The notes beneath the pieces are model-generated. The model had not been told where the DNA came from, did no database searches, and worked only from the letters and a program-made list of their open reading frames with translations. The translations under genes were made by a program, and so were the position numbers. Below are positions 54,307-62,769 of a stretch of 64,000 bases of DNA, one piece after another (position 1 is the first letter of the stretch; each line of letters begins with the position of its first letter). The stretch is from Lutibacter sp. (lineage in GTDB: Bacteria > Bacteroidota > Bacteroidia > Flavobacteriales > Flavobacteriaceae): contig NZ_JAUYUD010000095.1 in NCBI RefSeq assembly GCF_030692605.1, positions 1-64,000 on the forward strand. The letters run 5' to 3'.

Positions 54307-55089
54307 TTAAAAATCCTTTTTTCTTAGTTTAAAATTCATTCTAATAACTGGTAAAACAACCCACATTACAAGAATGGATATTGATAAAAACATTCCTAAA
54401 TTAGTTCCAAAGAACTTTCTGAAAACGGCACCTGTATAACCTAATAAAGCCGAAATATCTAACTTTAATAAAATTAAAATGCGAGATAAATCAATTGGAT
54501 TGGACATGGTGGCAATTAATGAAAATTTATCCAATGGATATTGATCAAACATTACTAAAGAAATTAAGAAAATACCATCATAAATTACTGCAAAAAACAA
54601 CCACATTAAAATAGCATATCCAAAACCCTTAATTTTATTTTCAGTTGAAAGTGCAATATTATAAGATAGTGCAACAAAAATGAAATTCAAGAAAGAACCT
54701 ATAACAAGTAATAAACTGAAATCAAATATTGCAGATGACTTAAACAAACCGTAGGCAATAAATGGAATTCCTAAACCTAATACTAAACTTAAGGTTAATG
54801 ACAGCGAAATACCTAAGTATTGCCCCATAAAAATTTTATTCCTATTTATCGGTTGTGCCAATAATAATTCGGTAAATTCTTTGGAATTATAGTAATACAT
54901 TACGCCAAAAATTGTTCCAATCATTGGTGTTAATACTATGATAATGTTCATTAATGTTATCACTGCTTTTGACACATCGTTATTTAAGAATAACAACACA
55001 AAACCAAGTGCTAAATAAAAAGCAAAATACACATAACTCCAACGGCTTCGCATTAAATCGTAAAAACTATATTTTAATATTTTAAGCAT
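54307..55089 (-). CDS. nosY: NosY-type ABC permease
   Basis: 260 residues, six membrane helices, NosY/CcmB-type ABC-2 permease. Its N-terminus KILKYSFYDLMRSRWSYVY and the YYNSKEFTELLLAQPINRNK loop are characteristic. With NosF and periplasmic NosD it forms the transporter required for CuZ-site assembly of N2O reductase, probably supplying sulfur. It is the last gene of the nos operon, overlapping nosF by 8 bases. Confidence 0.9.
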   Translation of the reverse strand: MLKILKYSFYDLMRSRWSYVYFAFYLALGFVLLFLNNDVSKAVITLMNIIIVLTPMIGTIFGVMYYYNSKEFTELLLAQPINRNKIFMGQYLGISLSLTLSLVLGLGIPFIAYGLFKSSAIFDFSLLLVIGSFLNFIFVALSYNIALSTENKIKGFGYAILMWLFFAVIYDGIFLISLVMFDQYPLDKFSLIATMSNPIDLSRILILLKLDISALLGYTGAVFRKFFGTNLGMFLSISILVMWVVLPVIRMNFKLRKKDF

Positions 55090-55789
55090 ATTGTTTGGAT
55101 ATTAAGTTGGCAATTGCATGCTCTAAATTATCGATATTTGTGTGTTTTTTAAGCTCGTCAATACTTCCCTTAAAATAAATTTTACCATCTAATAAAAACA
55201 CAATATCATCAGCAACTTCATCAACAAAACTCATAATATGAGTAGTAATTAAAATGGTTTTTCCTTTTTCCTTTTCTTTTTGAATGAGTTCTTTTAAATA
55301 AATTAATGCAATTGGGTCTAATCCATTTGTAGGCTCATCTAAAATTAGTAGTTCACTATCAAACATAAACGCAAGTACAATATTTACTTTCTGTTTGGTG
55401 CCTCCTGAAAGGTTTCCTAATTTTTTTTGAAGCGAATCGTTCAACCCAAATAAATCTATTAATTCTTTTTCATTAGATTCTTTTGGACGAAGATTTTTAA
55501 CCATTTGAATCAATTCAAAAACGGTTAAATTTGGAGGGAAATTTGCAATTTGAGGCAAATAATTTAAATCGTTTCTATAATCCCACTTTTTTAAAACACT
55601 TTCATCCTTAAAAGTGATTTCTCCTTCATTTGGAATTACCATGCCTAATAAGCATTTTATTAACGTTGTTTTTCCCGATCCATTCGGACCGAGAATAGCG
55701 GAAATTCCACCCTTTTTAATTGCTAAATCTAAGCCGTCTAAAACGGTTAATTTTCCAAATCGTTTGTGTAAATTTTTAAAATCAATCAT
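55082..55789 (-). CDS. nosF: NosF-type ABC transporter ATPase
   Basis: 235 residues, one nucleotide-binding domain. Walker A AILGPNGSGKTT (31-42), signature LSGGTKQK, Walker B LLILDEPTNGLDP and the switch His in ILITTHIMSFVDEVAD are intact. It overlaps nosY and nosD by 8 bases each, so the three are translationally coupled. Acts with NosY and NosD in copper-site maturation of NosZ. Confidence 0.92.
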   Translation of the reverse strand: MIDFKNLHKRFGKLTVLDGLDLAIKKGGISAILGPNGSGKTTLIKCLLGMVIPNEGEITFKDESVLKKWDYRNDLNYLPQIANFPPNLTVFELIQMVKNLRPKESNEKELIDLFGLNDSLQKKLGNLSGGTKQKVNIVLAFMFDSELLILDEPTNGLDPIALIYLKELIQKEKEKGKTILITTHIMSFVDEVADDIVFLLDGKIYFKGSIDELKKHTNIDNLEHAIANLISKQYA

Positions 55790-57017
55790 TTATTCTTTTC
55801 ATTACAGGGTTGATATCCATTAAATCATCGGGGGTAAAAACAGGTGAAACTTTTTCAGAAAAATTGATAATATCAACAAATAAACTTCTTAATAAAACCA
55901 ACGCTTCTGGTGTTCTATTTACTATATACGAAAATAGTTTTACTGGTCTATAAGGTATATCTCCAATCCCATCTTTATCTAGATCGTAACCTGTATATTC
56001 ACTCCAATAATTATTTTCAAATTTATTATCATTAACCTTCGTATCATATGACAAATCTAATGAATTATGTAAAAAATCGTTATATTCAAAAATATTTGCA
56101 TAGCAAGCTCCGGCAATTTTAATAGCCCAACCATTTCGTAAAAAGGTATTATTCTTATAATTTATTCTGTTACAACCTTCTCCTTTAATTCCAATGGTGT
56201 TTTCCTGAAAAATATTATTATAAATCTCAGCGTCGTAAATTTCTTTGAGCAAAAGTCCATACGATGCAGATCCCCAATTATGAATAAATTTATTTTGATA
56301 CATTTTTATAAATTTTGAAAACATAACTGCAACTCCTGCACCATTGTTTTTAAATTCGTTATTGTAATAAGTGTCATTATTTGAAAACATAAAATGAAGA
56401 CCGTACCTAATATTATTATGACTGAAATTATTGTGAATTTTACTTTGTGTTACAAATTCGAAATAAATACCATCACGCATTCCAAAAACCTCATTTCCTT
56501 CCACTTCCACATTAGAACTATGCCAAATATGAATTCCATTTCCAGAATTGGCTTCATTTTTAGCAAGACTGGATACAGTATTATTTATAATTTTTCCGAA
56601 ATGGGATTTTTCTATTAAAAATCCAAAATAGACATTTGCAAGAACTATGTTTTTAATGGTAAAATTATTGCTCTTAAAAACTTTAATGGCAGACTGTTCT
56701 TTGATATAACTTATACCAACATTAATGATTTTTAAATTTCTAATGGTAAAATTATTAGCAGATATTATAAAAATTCCTTCTTTATTACTACCATCTACAA
56801 TAGTTCCAACTTCGCCATAAATTGTAATAGATTTATATATTTCAATACTGTTTTCTTTATAAATACCTTTTTTGACAAATATAACATCGCCATCTTTAGC
56901 AACTTCAACAGCTTTTTTAATGGAACTAATTTCACAAGTACTACAAACTTCAATTTTTTTAGCTTGACCCAAAAAACCTAAACTTAGAAATACTAAAATT
57001 AAACCGCCTCTTAACAT
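55782..57017 (-). CDS. nosD: NosD periplasmic copper-site maturation protein
   Basis: 411 residues. A signal peptide (LRGGLILVFLSLGFLGQAKK) is followed by the right-handed parallel beta-helix made of many short NxF/NN repeat strands: TIRNLKIINVG, NSNNFTIKNIVL-like turns, GNGIHIWHSSNVEVEGNEV. NosD works in the periplasm with the ABC complex NosFY. It overlaps nosL by 1 base and nosF by 8. Confidence 0.9.
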   Translation of the reverse strand: MLRGGLILVFLSLGFLGQAKKIEVCSTCEISSIKKAVEVAKDGDVIFVKKGIYKENSIEIYKSITIYGEVGTIVDGSNKEGIFIISANNFTIRNLKIINVGISYIKEQSAIKVFKSNNFTIKNIVLANVYFGFLIEKSHFGKIINNTVSSLAKNEANSGNGIHIWHSSNVEVEGNEVFGMRDGIYFEFVTQSKIHNNFSHNNIRYGLHFMFSNNDTYYNNEFKNNGAGVAVMFSKFIKMYQNKFIHNWGSASYGLLLKEIYDAEIYNNIFQENTIGIKGEGCNRINYKNNTFLRNGWAIKIAGACYANIFEYNDFLHNSLDLSYDTKVNDNKFENNYWSEYTGYDLDKDGIGDIPYRPVKLFSYIVNRTPEALVLLRSLFVDIINFSEKVSPVFTPDDLMDINPVMKRIND

Positions 57018-57463
57018 TATTTATTTATAAAATATTGGTTTAAACTTTCCCAAGTGTAAATTTCGCCTACATTCATTTTAAGATATTCTTCAGCTGTTAT
57101 TTGAGAATTAAACGCAGAAAGATTTTCACCCATAGGACTTTTAATTGCTGGACTAATTAAATAAAAGGCTGATTTTGCATCGATCATTTCTCCAGGATTA
57201 CTGTAATTAGCAACCAATATAATTGCTATACCCTCCTTATCCTTTTTAATTAAATCATTTACCAAACATTCAACCGCATCAAATTTAAATTGCTTTCCTT
57301 TCGATGTAACGTATTGCGCTGCATAAGTATTATCAACAATATTCATTACACAAAAATTACATTGATCCTTTCCATACTCAATAGCCTGTGGTTCAATTTT
57401 ACACGAAAATGTGAACAATAGTATGATAATGCCAATAACTGGCTTATAAAGTTTAACCTTCAT
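57017..57463 (-). CDS. nosL: NosL copper-binding lipoprotein
   Basis: 148 residues. The lipobox is IIILLFTFSCKI (Cys21). NosL motifs: YGKDQCNFCVMNIVDNTYAAQ (copper-binding Cys and Met residues) and KFDAVECLVND. NosL delivers copper to NosZ in the outer leaflet of the inner membrane or in the periplasm. It sits between the 195-residue membrane protein and nosD. Confidence 0.9.
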   Translation of the reverse strand: MKVKLYKPVIGIIILLFTFSCKIEPQAIEYGKDQCNFCVMNIVDNTYAAQYVTSKGKQFKFDAVECLVNDLIKKDKEGIAIILVANYSNPGEMIDAKSAFYLISPAIKSPMGENLSAFNSQITAEEYLKMNVGEIYTWESLNQYFINK

Positions 57464-57560
57464 TGTTTTTGAAATTAATAGTTTTATAAATATACATTAA
57501 AATGAATAGTTAATTTGAAAACATTCATTTTTAACTATTTTCTAACGAGTTATTTTTTTT

Positions 57561-58148
57561 TTATATTTTAGATTCCTTTTTTCCTATAAAAAAAGCAACT
57601 ATTGTTAAAAAAACACCTGCGAACATTAAATAGGCACCAAGCCTTGGGTAAGAATGCGCTTTAAAATTTAAAATATCTTTAGAGCCAAATAATGGAGGTT
57701 GAAATCCCATAGGTGTACCGTCAGGATTTTTGAAATTCATTATTGCTTTTGGATCTAAATTATGACCATAGTCGTATTCCCACAAATAAAAATCATACAT
57801 CCCAGCAATTCCAAGCAAACATATTAAAACAATCCAAACTAAATAAAGTTTATGCTTTCCTAAAATACCTATAAATACACCTAATACAACCATAATAGCA
57901 ATAACTATTGGGAAAATTTTAAACTCTGGAATTGTTTCAGGAATGTACTGCATACCTACATAATGATTCATAAGGTTGATATTTTTAATATCAAATTCGT
58001 GAGTATCACTAAATTTATTTATGTGTATATCCATACCTAATGGAATTGGATATTGAGGTGCTTCTAGAGTTATGTTCCAAAGTGGAAATACAAATAATGC
58101 AAGCAATAGTAAAGAACCAACAATCATTAATATTTTTGATTTCTTCAT
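57561..58148 (-). CDS. Membrane protein of the nos cluster
   Basis: 195 residues with four membrane helices (about 7-24, 79-99, 104-122, 168-188). A non-cytoplasmic loop of about 45 residues between the first two holds INKFSDTHEFDIKNINLMNH, and a second loop DFYLWEYDYGHNLDPKAI. It is rich in Met and His, which could bind copper. I recognise it as a regular member of Bacteroidota nos clusters, placed after nosZ, but cannot assign a function; a relation to NosB-like proteins is possible. It has its own -7 element and follows a hairpin. Confidence 0.6.
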   Translation of the reverse strand: MKKSKILMIVGSLLLLALFVFPLWNITLEAPQYPIPLGMDIHINKFSDTHEFDIKNINLMNHYVGMQYIPETIPEFKIFPIVIAIMVVLGVFIGILGKHKLYLVWIVLICLLGIAGMYDFYLWEYDYGHNLDPKAIMNFKNPDGTPMGFQPPLFGSKDILNFKAHSYPRLGAYLMFAGVFLTIVAFFIGKKESKI

Positions 58149-58198
58149 AATATTTATTAGTTTAAATTTAAATTAATTATTTAATATAATTTGTCTAA

Positions 58199-58206
58199 CA
58201 AATTTA
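58199..58206 (-). promoter_or_regulatory. Internal -7 element before the nos accessory genes
   Basis: TAAATTTG (58206-58199, minus strand), 50 bases before the ATG at 58148; the -33 region is weak. Together with the hairpin at 58279-58311 it could uncouple the accessory genes from nosZ. Confidence 0.35.
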
Positions 58207-58278
58207 CAAAATAACTAGGTAAAGGTTTGTAATATAACTCACATAAAGGATAGTATAGTCTTATATATTTTTAATGAA

Positions 58279-58311
58279 AAACGGGCAAGAGATTTAAACT
58301 CTTGCCCGTTT
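58279..58311 (-). terminator. Strong hairpin directly after nosZ
   Basis: AAACGGGCAAGAG (58279-58291) pairs perfectly with CTCTTGCCCGTTT (58299-58311), 7-base loop. On the minus strand it lies 31 bases past the nosZ stop and is followed by TTTTCATT. It may be a partial terminator or an mRNA 3'-end stabiliser. Confidence 0.7.
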
Positions 58312-58342
58312 AAAAATTCTTCTAAATCAATCAAAAAGAATT

Positions 58343-60316
58343 TTATTTAGCTCCTACAGGGTCTCCATCAAGGGTAAAAGTTAAAGGTACTTTGGAACCT
58401 TTAGGTGATACCCTAACATATCCCTGCATTTCTTGATGTAACGCAGAACAGAAATCGGTACAATAAAATGGCCAAACTCCAACTTGTTTTGGTTCCCATA
58501 TAAATGTCTCAGTTTGCCCTGGCATAATCAGCAATTCAGAAGTGTTTGCTCCAATAATTGCAATTCCATGAGGTACGTCATAATCTTGTTCCAAGTTAGT
58601 AACGTGAAAATAAACTTTATCTCCAACTTGAACACCCTCAATATTATCTGGTGAAAAATGAGAACGAATCATGGTCATATAAATATGAACTTCATTTCCA
58701 TTTCTTACAACTTTAGAATCTGCCTCAGATTTAGCAACATATTTATGTTTATTATCTTCTAACTTATATATTTTTTTAGAACGCTCTTTGATGATACTTG
58801 CTGGAATACCTGCAGCATAATGTGGCTCACCAATGGTAGGAAAATCTAATAATAATTCCATTTTTTCGCCTGTAATATCATACAATTGAGCAGATTGAGT
58901 TACTTCAGGACCTGTTGGTAAATAACGGTCTTTTGTAATTTTGTTCATTGCCAATACATATTTTCCAAAAGGTTTACGAGAGTTTCCTCCAGGAATCATT
59001 AAGTGACCAACCGAATAATATGTAGGTTTTCTGTCAATTACTTCCCAGGTTCCTAATTTCCATTTTACAACTTCTGAAGAAATAAAGAATGTAGTATACG
59101 CATTCCCTTTGCCGTCAAATTCAGTATGTAATGGCCCTAATCCTGGTTGTTTTACAACACCACCTAAAATATCTTCGTATTTTAAAATTGGAATACCATA
59201 CGCTTCACCATCAAATTTTTTCCCTTCAATAGCAGCCAACATTTTAGTGAATGAATGTGCTGTTAACTCTGCAGCAAGTTTTCCGCTTCCAATAATATAT
59301 TCACCAGAAGGATCAACATCACAACCATGAGGTGATTTTGGAGTAGGTAAAAAGTAAATAGCTCCTGGAACATCCATCGGATTCACAATCAATACCTCTT
59401 TTTTCATGGTAGAAGTCGCAGTATGGGTATGCTCATCGTACACATTGTGTGCATAATTAGTTGGTGCTTTTTTACCACCTCCCTTATTTACATATTCTTC
59501 AATTTTTTTCCAATTGATTGCAGCAATAAAATCTTTATCGTTTTGTGATGCATTAACTTCTAATAAAGAATTTGCCTCCTCTGTATTATAGGTTGTAAAG
59601 AAAAACCAACCATGCGATTTTCCTCTTCCTGGATGCGATAAATCATAATTAAAACCAGGCATCATTAATTGGAATTTAATATCCATTGCTCCATCTTTTG
59701 GATCAACACTTATAAAAGTTAATGCACCTTTGAAATTTCCTTTGTATTCATTAATAGGCATATCTCTTTGTGGATAAGGAACTGAAAAACGTGTTCCAGC
59801 CACAACGTATTCTGTATTTTCAGTAACAAAAGAAGAACTATGGTTACCTGCAGAATTTGGAATTTCAATGATCTCAGTAGTTTCAAAAGTTGTTAAATCA
59901 ATTTTTGCAATACGAGGTGTATTATTACCATTAATAAATACCCAACGCCCATCTAATTCTCCAGCTGTTTGAGAAATATCTGGATGATGCGAATCGTCCC
60001 AAGGCACAAAACCATGAGAAGTATTTAACATTGGTTTAGTTTCTTCGTTAAAACCGTACGCCTTTTCAGCATCTACTGAAAAAACAGGAATAACTTTAAA
60101 TAAACGTCCTGATGGAAGTCCATATACGGCCAATTGTCCGCTAAATCCACCTGAAATAAAAGCATAAAACTCATCGTGCTCACCAGGAGCAACATATACT
60201 TTTTCGGCAGCATTAGAAGATAAAGCTCCATTTTGTTTTGAATCGTTATTACCACAACCAATAAAAAATAGTGACGTTATAGTAATAGCAATTAAAGATT
60301 TAAAAATTGTTTTCAT
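58343..60316 (-). CDS. nosZ: Nitrous oxide reductase, clade II, lipoprotein-type
   Basis: 657 residues; reduces N2O to N2. The signal is Sec-type with a lipobox (TITSLFFIGCGNNDSK, Cys at about 21), not Tat, as in clade II. The beta-propeller carries CuZ-type histidine blocks (FVPWDDSHHPDIS, PGRGKSHGWFFFTTY, SPHGCDVDPSGEYI). The C-terminal cupredoxin CuA site is VWPFYCTDFCSALHQEM (about 615-630). It is preceded by lipoprotein cytochrome c and fasciclin genes and followed by NosL, NosD, NosF and NosY. Confidence 0.96.
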   Translation of the reverse strand: MKTIFKSLIAITITSLFFIGCGNNDSKQNGALSSNAAEKVYVAPGEHDEFYAFISGGFSGQLAVYGLPSGRLFKVIPVFSVDAEKAYGFNEETKPMLNTSHGFVPWDDSHHPDISQTAGELDGRWVFINGNNTPRIAKIDLTTFETTEIIEIPNSAGNHSSSFVTENTEYVVAGTRFSVPYPQRDMPINEYKGNFKGALTFISVDPKDGAMDIKFQLMMPGFNYDLSHPGRGKSHGWFFFTTYNTEEANSLLEVNASQNDKDFIAAINWKKIEEYVNKGGGKKAPTNYAHNVYDEHTHTATSTMKKEVLIVNPMDVPGAIYFLPTPKSPHGCDVDPSGEYIIGSGKLAAELTAHSFTKMLAAIEGKKFDGEAYGIPILKYEDILGGVVKQPGLGPLHTEFDGKGNAYTTFFISSEVVKWKLGTWEVIDRKPTYYSVGHLMIPGGNSRKPFGKYVLAMNKITKDRYLPTGPEVTQSAQLYDITGEKMELLLDFPTIGEPHYAAGIPASIIKERSKKIYKLEDNKHKYVAKSEADSKVVRNGNEVHIYMTMIRSHFSPDNIEGVQVGDKVYFHVTNLEQDYDVPHGIAIIGANTSELLIMPGQTETFIWEPKQVGVWPFYCTDFCSALHQEMQGYVRVSPKGSKVPLTFTLDGDPVGAK

Positions 60317-60355
60317 ATATAATTATATTTAATTGTTGTTTGTTAATCTCTTTGT

Positions 60356-60814
60356 TTATTCAACTTTTAATGTTCTAAAATATTCCAAGATTGCACGTGC
60401 TTCTGGTTCAGTTAAACTCTGATTTGCCATTGGCGATAAATACTCTGCTAATAATTTTTTTGCAGCTTCATTTTTTTGAACCATTTCGTCTGGATTTAAA
60501 ATCATATTCATAATCCATTCAGAAGTACGTCTTCCTGTTATTCCTGTTAAATCTGGACCAACAAAACGTTTCCCAATTTTATGACAGGCCGTACATTTAA
60601 CTTCAAATAATTTCTGTCCTTCAACCACCAATGCATCGTCAATTTCACCTAAGGTAATGCTTGTAACTGGACCAATTCCTTTATCTTGCATTGGGTCAAC
60701 AACTGCAGCTTCTTTATTTTCTTCTGTTTGTTGAGTTCCATCCTTTTTACCATCGTTTCCACAACTCATTACTAAAGCTACTACTGCTGATAATACTACT
60801 AATTTTAATTTCAT
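60356..60814 (-). CDS. Cytochrome c lipoprotein of the nos operon
   Basis: 152 residues. Lipobox VALVMSCGN (Cys18), a flexible charged linker, then a class I haem c domain with KCTACHKIGKRFVGPDLTG (haem ligand Cys74, Cys77, His78) and the axial methionine in LSPMANQSL. The likely direct electron donor to NosZ. It starts 28 bases after the fasciclin gene and 39 before nosZ. Confidence 0.88.
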   Translation of the reverse strand: MKLKLVVLSAVVALVMSCGNDGKKDGTQQTEENKEAAVVDPMQDKGIGPVTSITLGEIDDALVVEGQKLFEVKCTACHKIGKRFVGPDLTGITGRRTSEWIMNMILNPDEMVQKNEAAKKLLAEYLSPMANQSLTEPEARAILEYFRTLKVE

Positions 60815-60842
60815 TTTATTTTAATTAACTGTTGTTTATTAT

Positions 60843-61418
60843 TTATTCTGTTGGCACTAACACATCACCTATAACGTGTATCCAACCATTACTTACTTTA
60901 ACCGTTTTTAATACTTTTGTCCCACCAACATAAATTCCATCTTCTTTTTCTTCAACTACTAAATATTTGCCTGAAGCCATATACAATTTTCTTCCTTTTT
61001 GAGCTTCTTTAACTAATTGTGTATCAGGGTAATTTGCGGGTGCTACATGGTTGGTTAAAATAAATGCAAGTTGACTTTTGTTTTCTGGTTTGAGCAATCC
61101 TTCTACCGTACCTGCTGGAAGTTTTTCAAAAGCACTATTTAGCGGAGCAAATATTGTAAGAGGCCCAACATTTACAACTGCATCTTCTACACCTGCTGCC
61201 TCAATAGCTACAACTAATGTTTTAAAATCGTCCAACGATTTTGCAACTTGTAACGCATTTGCTGCAGAAACATCATCAGTAACGGCGGATTGTCCTTTTC
61301 CTTCACTCACCGCATCTGAAGTTGAGTCGTCATTTGTTGATTTAGTTTCTCCTTTGCAAGAAATAATAATCATGGCGGCTACTGCTAAAAGCCAGATTGA
61401 TACATTGATTTTTTTCAT
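60843..61418 (-). CDS. Fasciclin-domain lipoprotein, first gene of the nos operon
   Basis: 191 residues from ATG 61418. Lipobox AAMIIISCKGE (Cys at about 21) and a Ser/Asp-rich linker precede a FAS1 domain with VGPLTIFAPLNSAFEKLP, ILTNHVAP and the C-terminal GWIHVIGDVLVPTE. FAS1 domains mediate adhesion or protein contacts; here it may hold the electron-transfer partners together. The frame continues upstream of the signal peptide, but that would hide it. It leads the nos transcript. Confidence 0.85.
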   Translation of the reverse strand: MKKINVSIWLLAVAAMIIISCKGETKSTNDDSTSDAVSEGKGQSAVTDDVSAANALQVAKSLDDFKTLVVAIEAAGVEDAVVNVGPLTIFAPLNSAFEKLPAGTVEGLLKPENKSQLAFILTNHVAPANYPDTQLVKEAQKGRKLYMASGKYLVVEEKEDGIYVGGTKVLKTVKVSNGWIHVIGDVLVPTE

Positions 61419-61448
61419 AATTATAGAATTAACGTTAATGAATTTTGA

Positions 61449-61492
61449 CAAATATATTGAGCCTACTTGAAATATAAAATGACAAATATCAT
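61449..61492 (-). promoter_or_regulatory. nos-operon promoter with FNR/CRP-like palindrome
   Basis: -7 element TATATTTG (61456-61449, minus strand), 30 bases before the fasciclin ATG. ATGA-N6-TCAT (61479-61492), readable as TGAT-N4-GTCA, is centred about 40-43 bases upstream of the predicted start, the usual class II CRP/FNR position. TGACAAATAT occurs at 61446 and 61480 (plus strand), 34 bases apart. Confidence 0.5.
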
Positions 61493-61564
61493 ACAAAACG
61501 AATAAAAGATGTTTTTATCCCTTATTTAGTAACATCCTTTACATTCCGTTTTAAAATATTGCCT

Positions 61565-61572
61565 TAAATTTG
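61565..61572 (+). promoter_or_regulatory. -7 element of the thioredoxin-like gene
   Basis: TAAATTTG, 76 bases before the ATG at 61649; no clear -33. The transcript would have a leader of about 70 bases. Confidence 0.4.
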
Positions 61573-61648
61573 CATTTTTCTGATAAATTACTCACTTTGT
61601 AAGCAACTTAAAAAATCTGTCAAAAACTGAAATAAATATACAAAAAAA

Positions 61649-62248
61649 ATGAATAACCCCCTAATAAATAAAAGTTTAGCAAAAAGTTCAAACTATAGTA
61701 ATTACAGAACTTCAGTACAAAATTTATTGAAACAAGAAAAATCTACAGGAAAAGAGCAATCATCTGTGTTATTAGATTATAGCATTTTAAATAATAAAAG
61801 AATGGATCGGTTAGATAAAACCATTTCTTTAACAGAAGAGACAAAAAAAACAACAGATCTTTTAACTGAAAAAATTACAATGTTAGTTATTGCCGAAGGT
61901 TGGTGTGGTGATGCAGCGCAAATAATACCAGTTTTAAATAAAATAGCAAGTTTTTCTCCCAAAATTGACCTTAAAATTGTTTTAAGAGATGAGAATGAAG
62001 ATCTAATGAACCTTTTTTTAACCAACGGAAGTAAATCAATTCCAAAAGTAATTATTTTAAATAATGAAAATTCCATCGTAGAAACTTGGGGGCCAAGACC
62101 CTCGATAGCTTCTAAAATGGTAGAAAATTTCAAATTACAACATGGAAGTTTAAATGCTGAATTCAAAAAAGACCTTCAGCTTTGGTATAATAAAGATAAA
62201 GGCTTATCAATTCAAGAAGATTTTATTGAAATATTTAAGTCGGTTTAG
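61649..62248 (+). CDS. Thioredoxin-family protein (WCGDA active site)
   Basis: 199 residues. An N-terminal helical part leads to a thioredoxin fold with VIAEGWCGDAAQIIPVLNKI, where the CxxC site is a single-Cys WCGDA form, and SIPKVIILNNENSIVETWGP with the cis-proline. This belongs to the thioredoxin_9-like group widespread in Bacteroidota; a disulfide reductase role is not assured with one cysteine. It is divergent from the nos operon. Confidence 0.8.
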   Translation: MNNPLINKSLAKSSNYSNYRTSVQNLLKQEKSTGKEQSSVLLDYSILNNKRMDRLDKTISLTEETKKTTDLLTEKITMLVIAEGWCGDAAQIIPVLNKIASFSPKIDLKIVLRDENEDLMNLFLTNGSKSIPKVIILNNENSIVETWGPRPSIASKMVENFKLQHGSLNAEFKKDLQLWYNKDKGLSIQEDFIEIFKSV

Positions 62249-62286
62249 TTGTATTTATTAAATATATTTGACTCAAAATATTTTAA

Positions 62287-62769
62287 ATGATACTTCCTTT
62301 TGATGAAATTCCAGACGACGCAAAACTATTTATTTTTCCTTCGAGCAGAAAATTCTATGAAATAGAACTTCTTGAAATAAACAGTTTGGTAACAGCATTT
62401 TTAAACAAATGGGAATCAGACGAAATACCTTTTAATTGTTCGTATGAAATTCGTTATGATCGATTTATTATTATTGTTGTTGACGTAAGTATTACACCTT
62501 TAAGTCTTGAAAATCACGATGCATTAATTAGTCTTATTTTACAAATAGAGCAAAAATATGAAGTGTTGCTTTTAGATAAAATTAATGTTTGTTACAAACA
62601 AGGAGAGTATGTTCAATACAAAGAGTTAAAAGAATTTAAACTGTTAATAAAAAACAATAGTGTTTCTAAAAATACGATAGTTTTTAATACGATGCTTAAC
62701 ACCAAAGAAGAATTAGAGTTCGATTGGGAGATAAATATTATGGATAGTTGGTTAGGACGATTACTATAA
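62287..62769 (+). CDS. Conserved flavobacterial protein (often labelled ABC transporter ATPase)
   Basis: 160 residues, soluble, with no Walker A or signature motif. The conserved core is SYEIRYDRFIIIVVDVSITP and INVCYKQGEYVQYKELKEFK, and the C-terminus ends DSWLGRLL. I recognise it as the family that flavobacterial genomes label ABC transporter ATPase, which the sequence does not support. Function unknown. It overlaps the next, convergent gene by 6 bases. Confidence 0.65.
   Translation: MILPFDEIPDDAKLFIFPSSRKFYEIELLEINSLVTAFLNKWESDEIPFNCSYEIRYDRFIIIVVDVSITPLSLENHDALISLILQIEQKYEVLLLDKINVCYKQGEYVQYKELKEFKLLIKNNSVSKNTIVFNTMLNTKEELEFDWEINIMDSWLGRLL

Noticed and set aside
61078-61470. 130-codon plus-strand frame across the fasciclin gene
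   Set aside because: It runs antisense to a lipobox and FAS1 domain and has no motif of its own.
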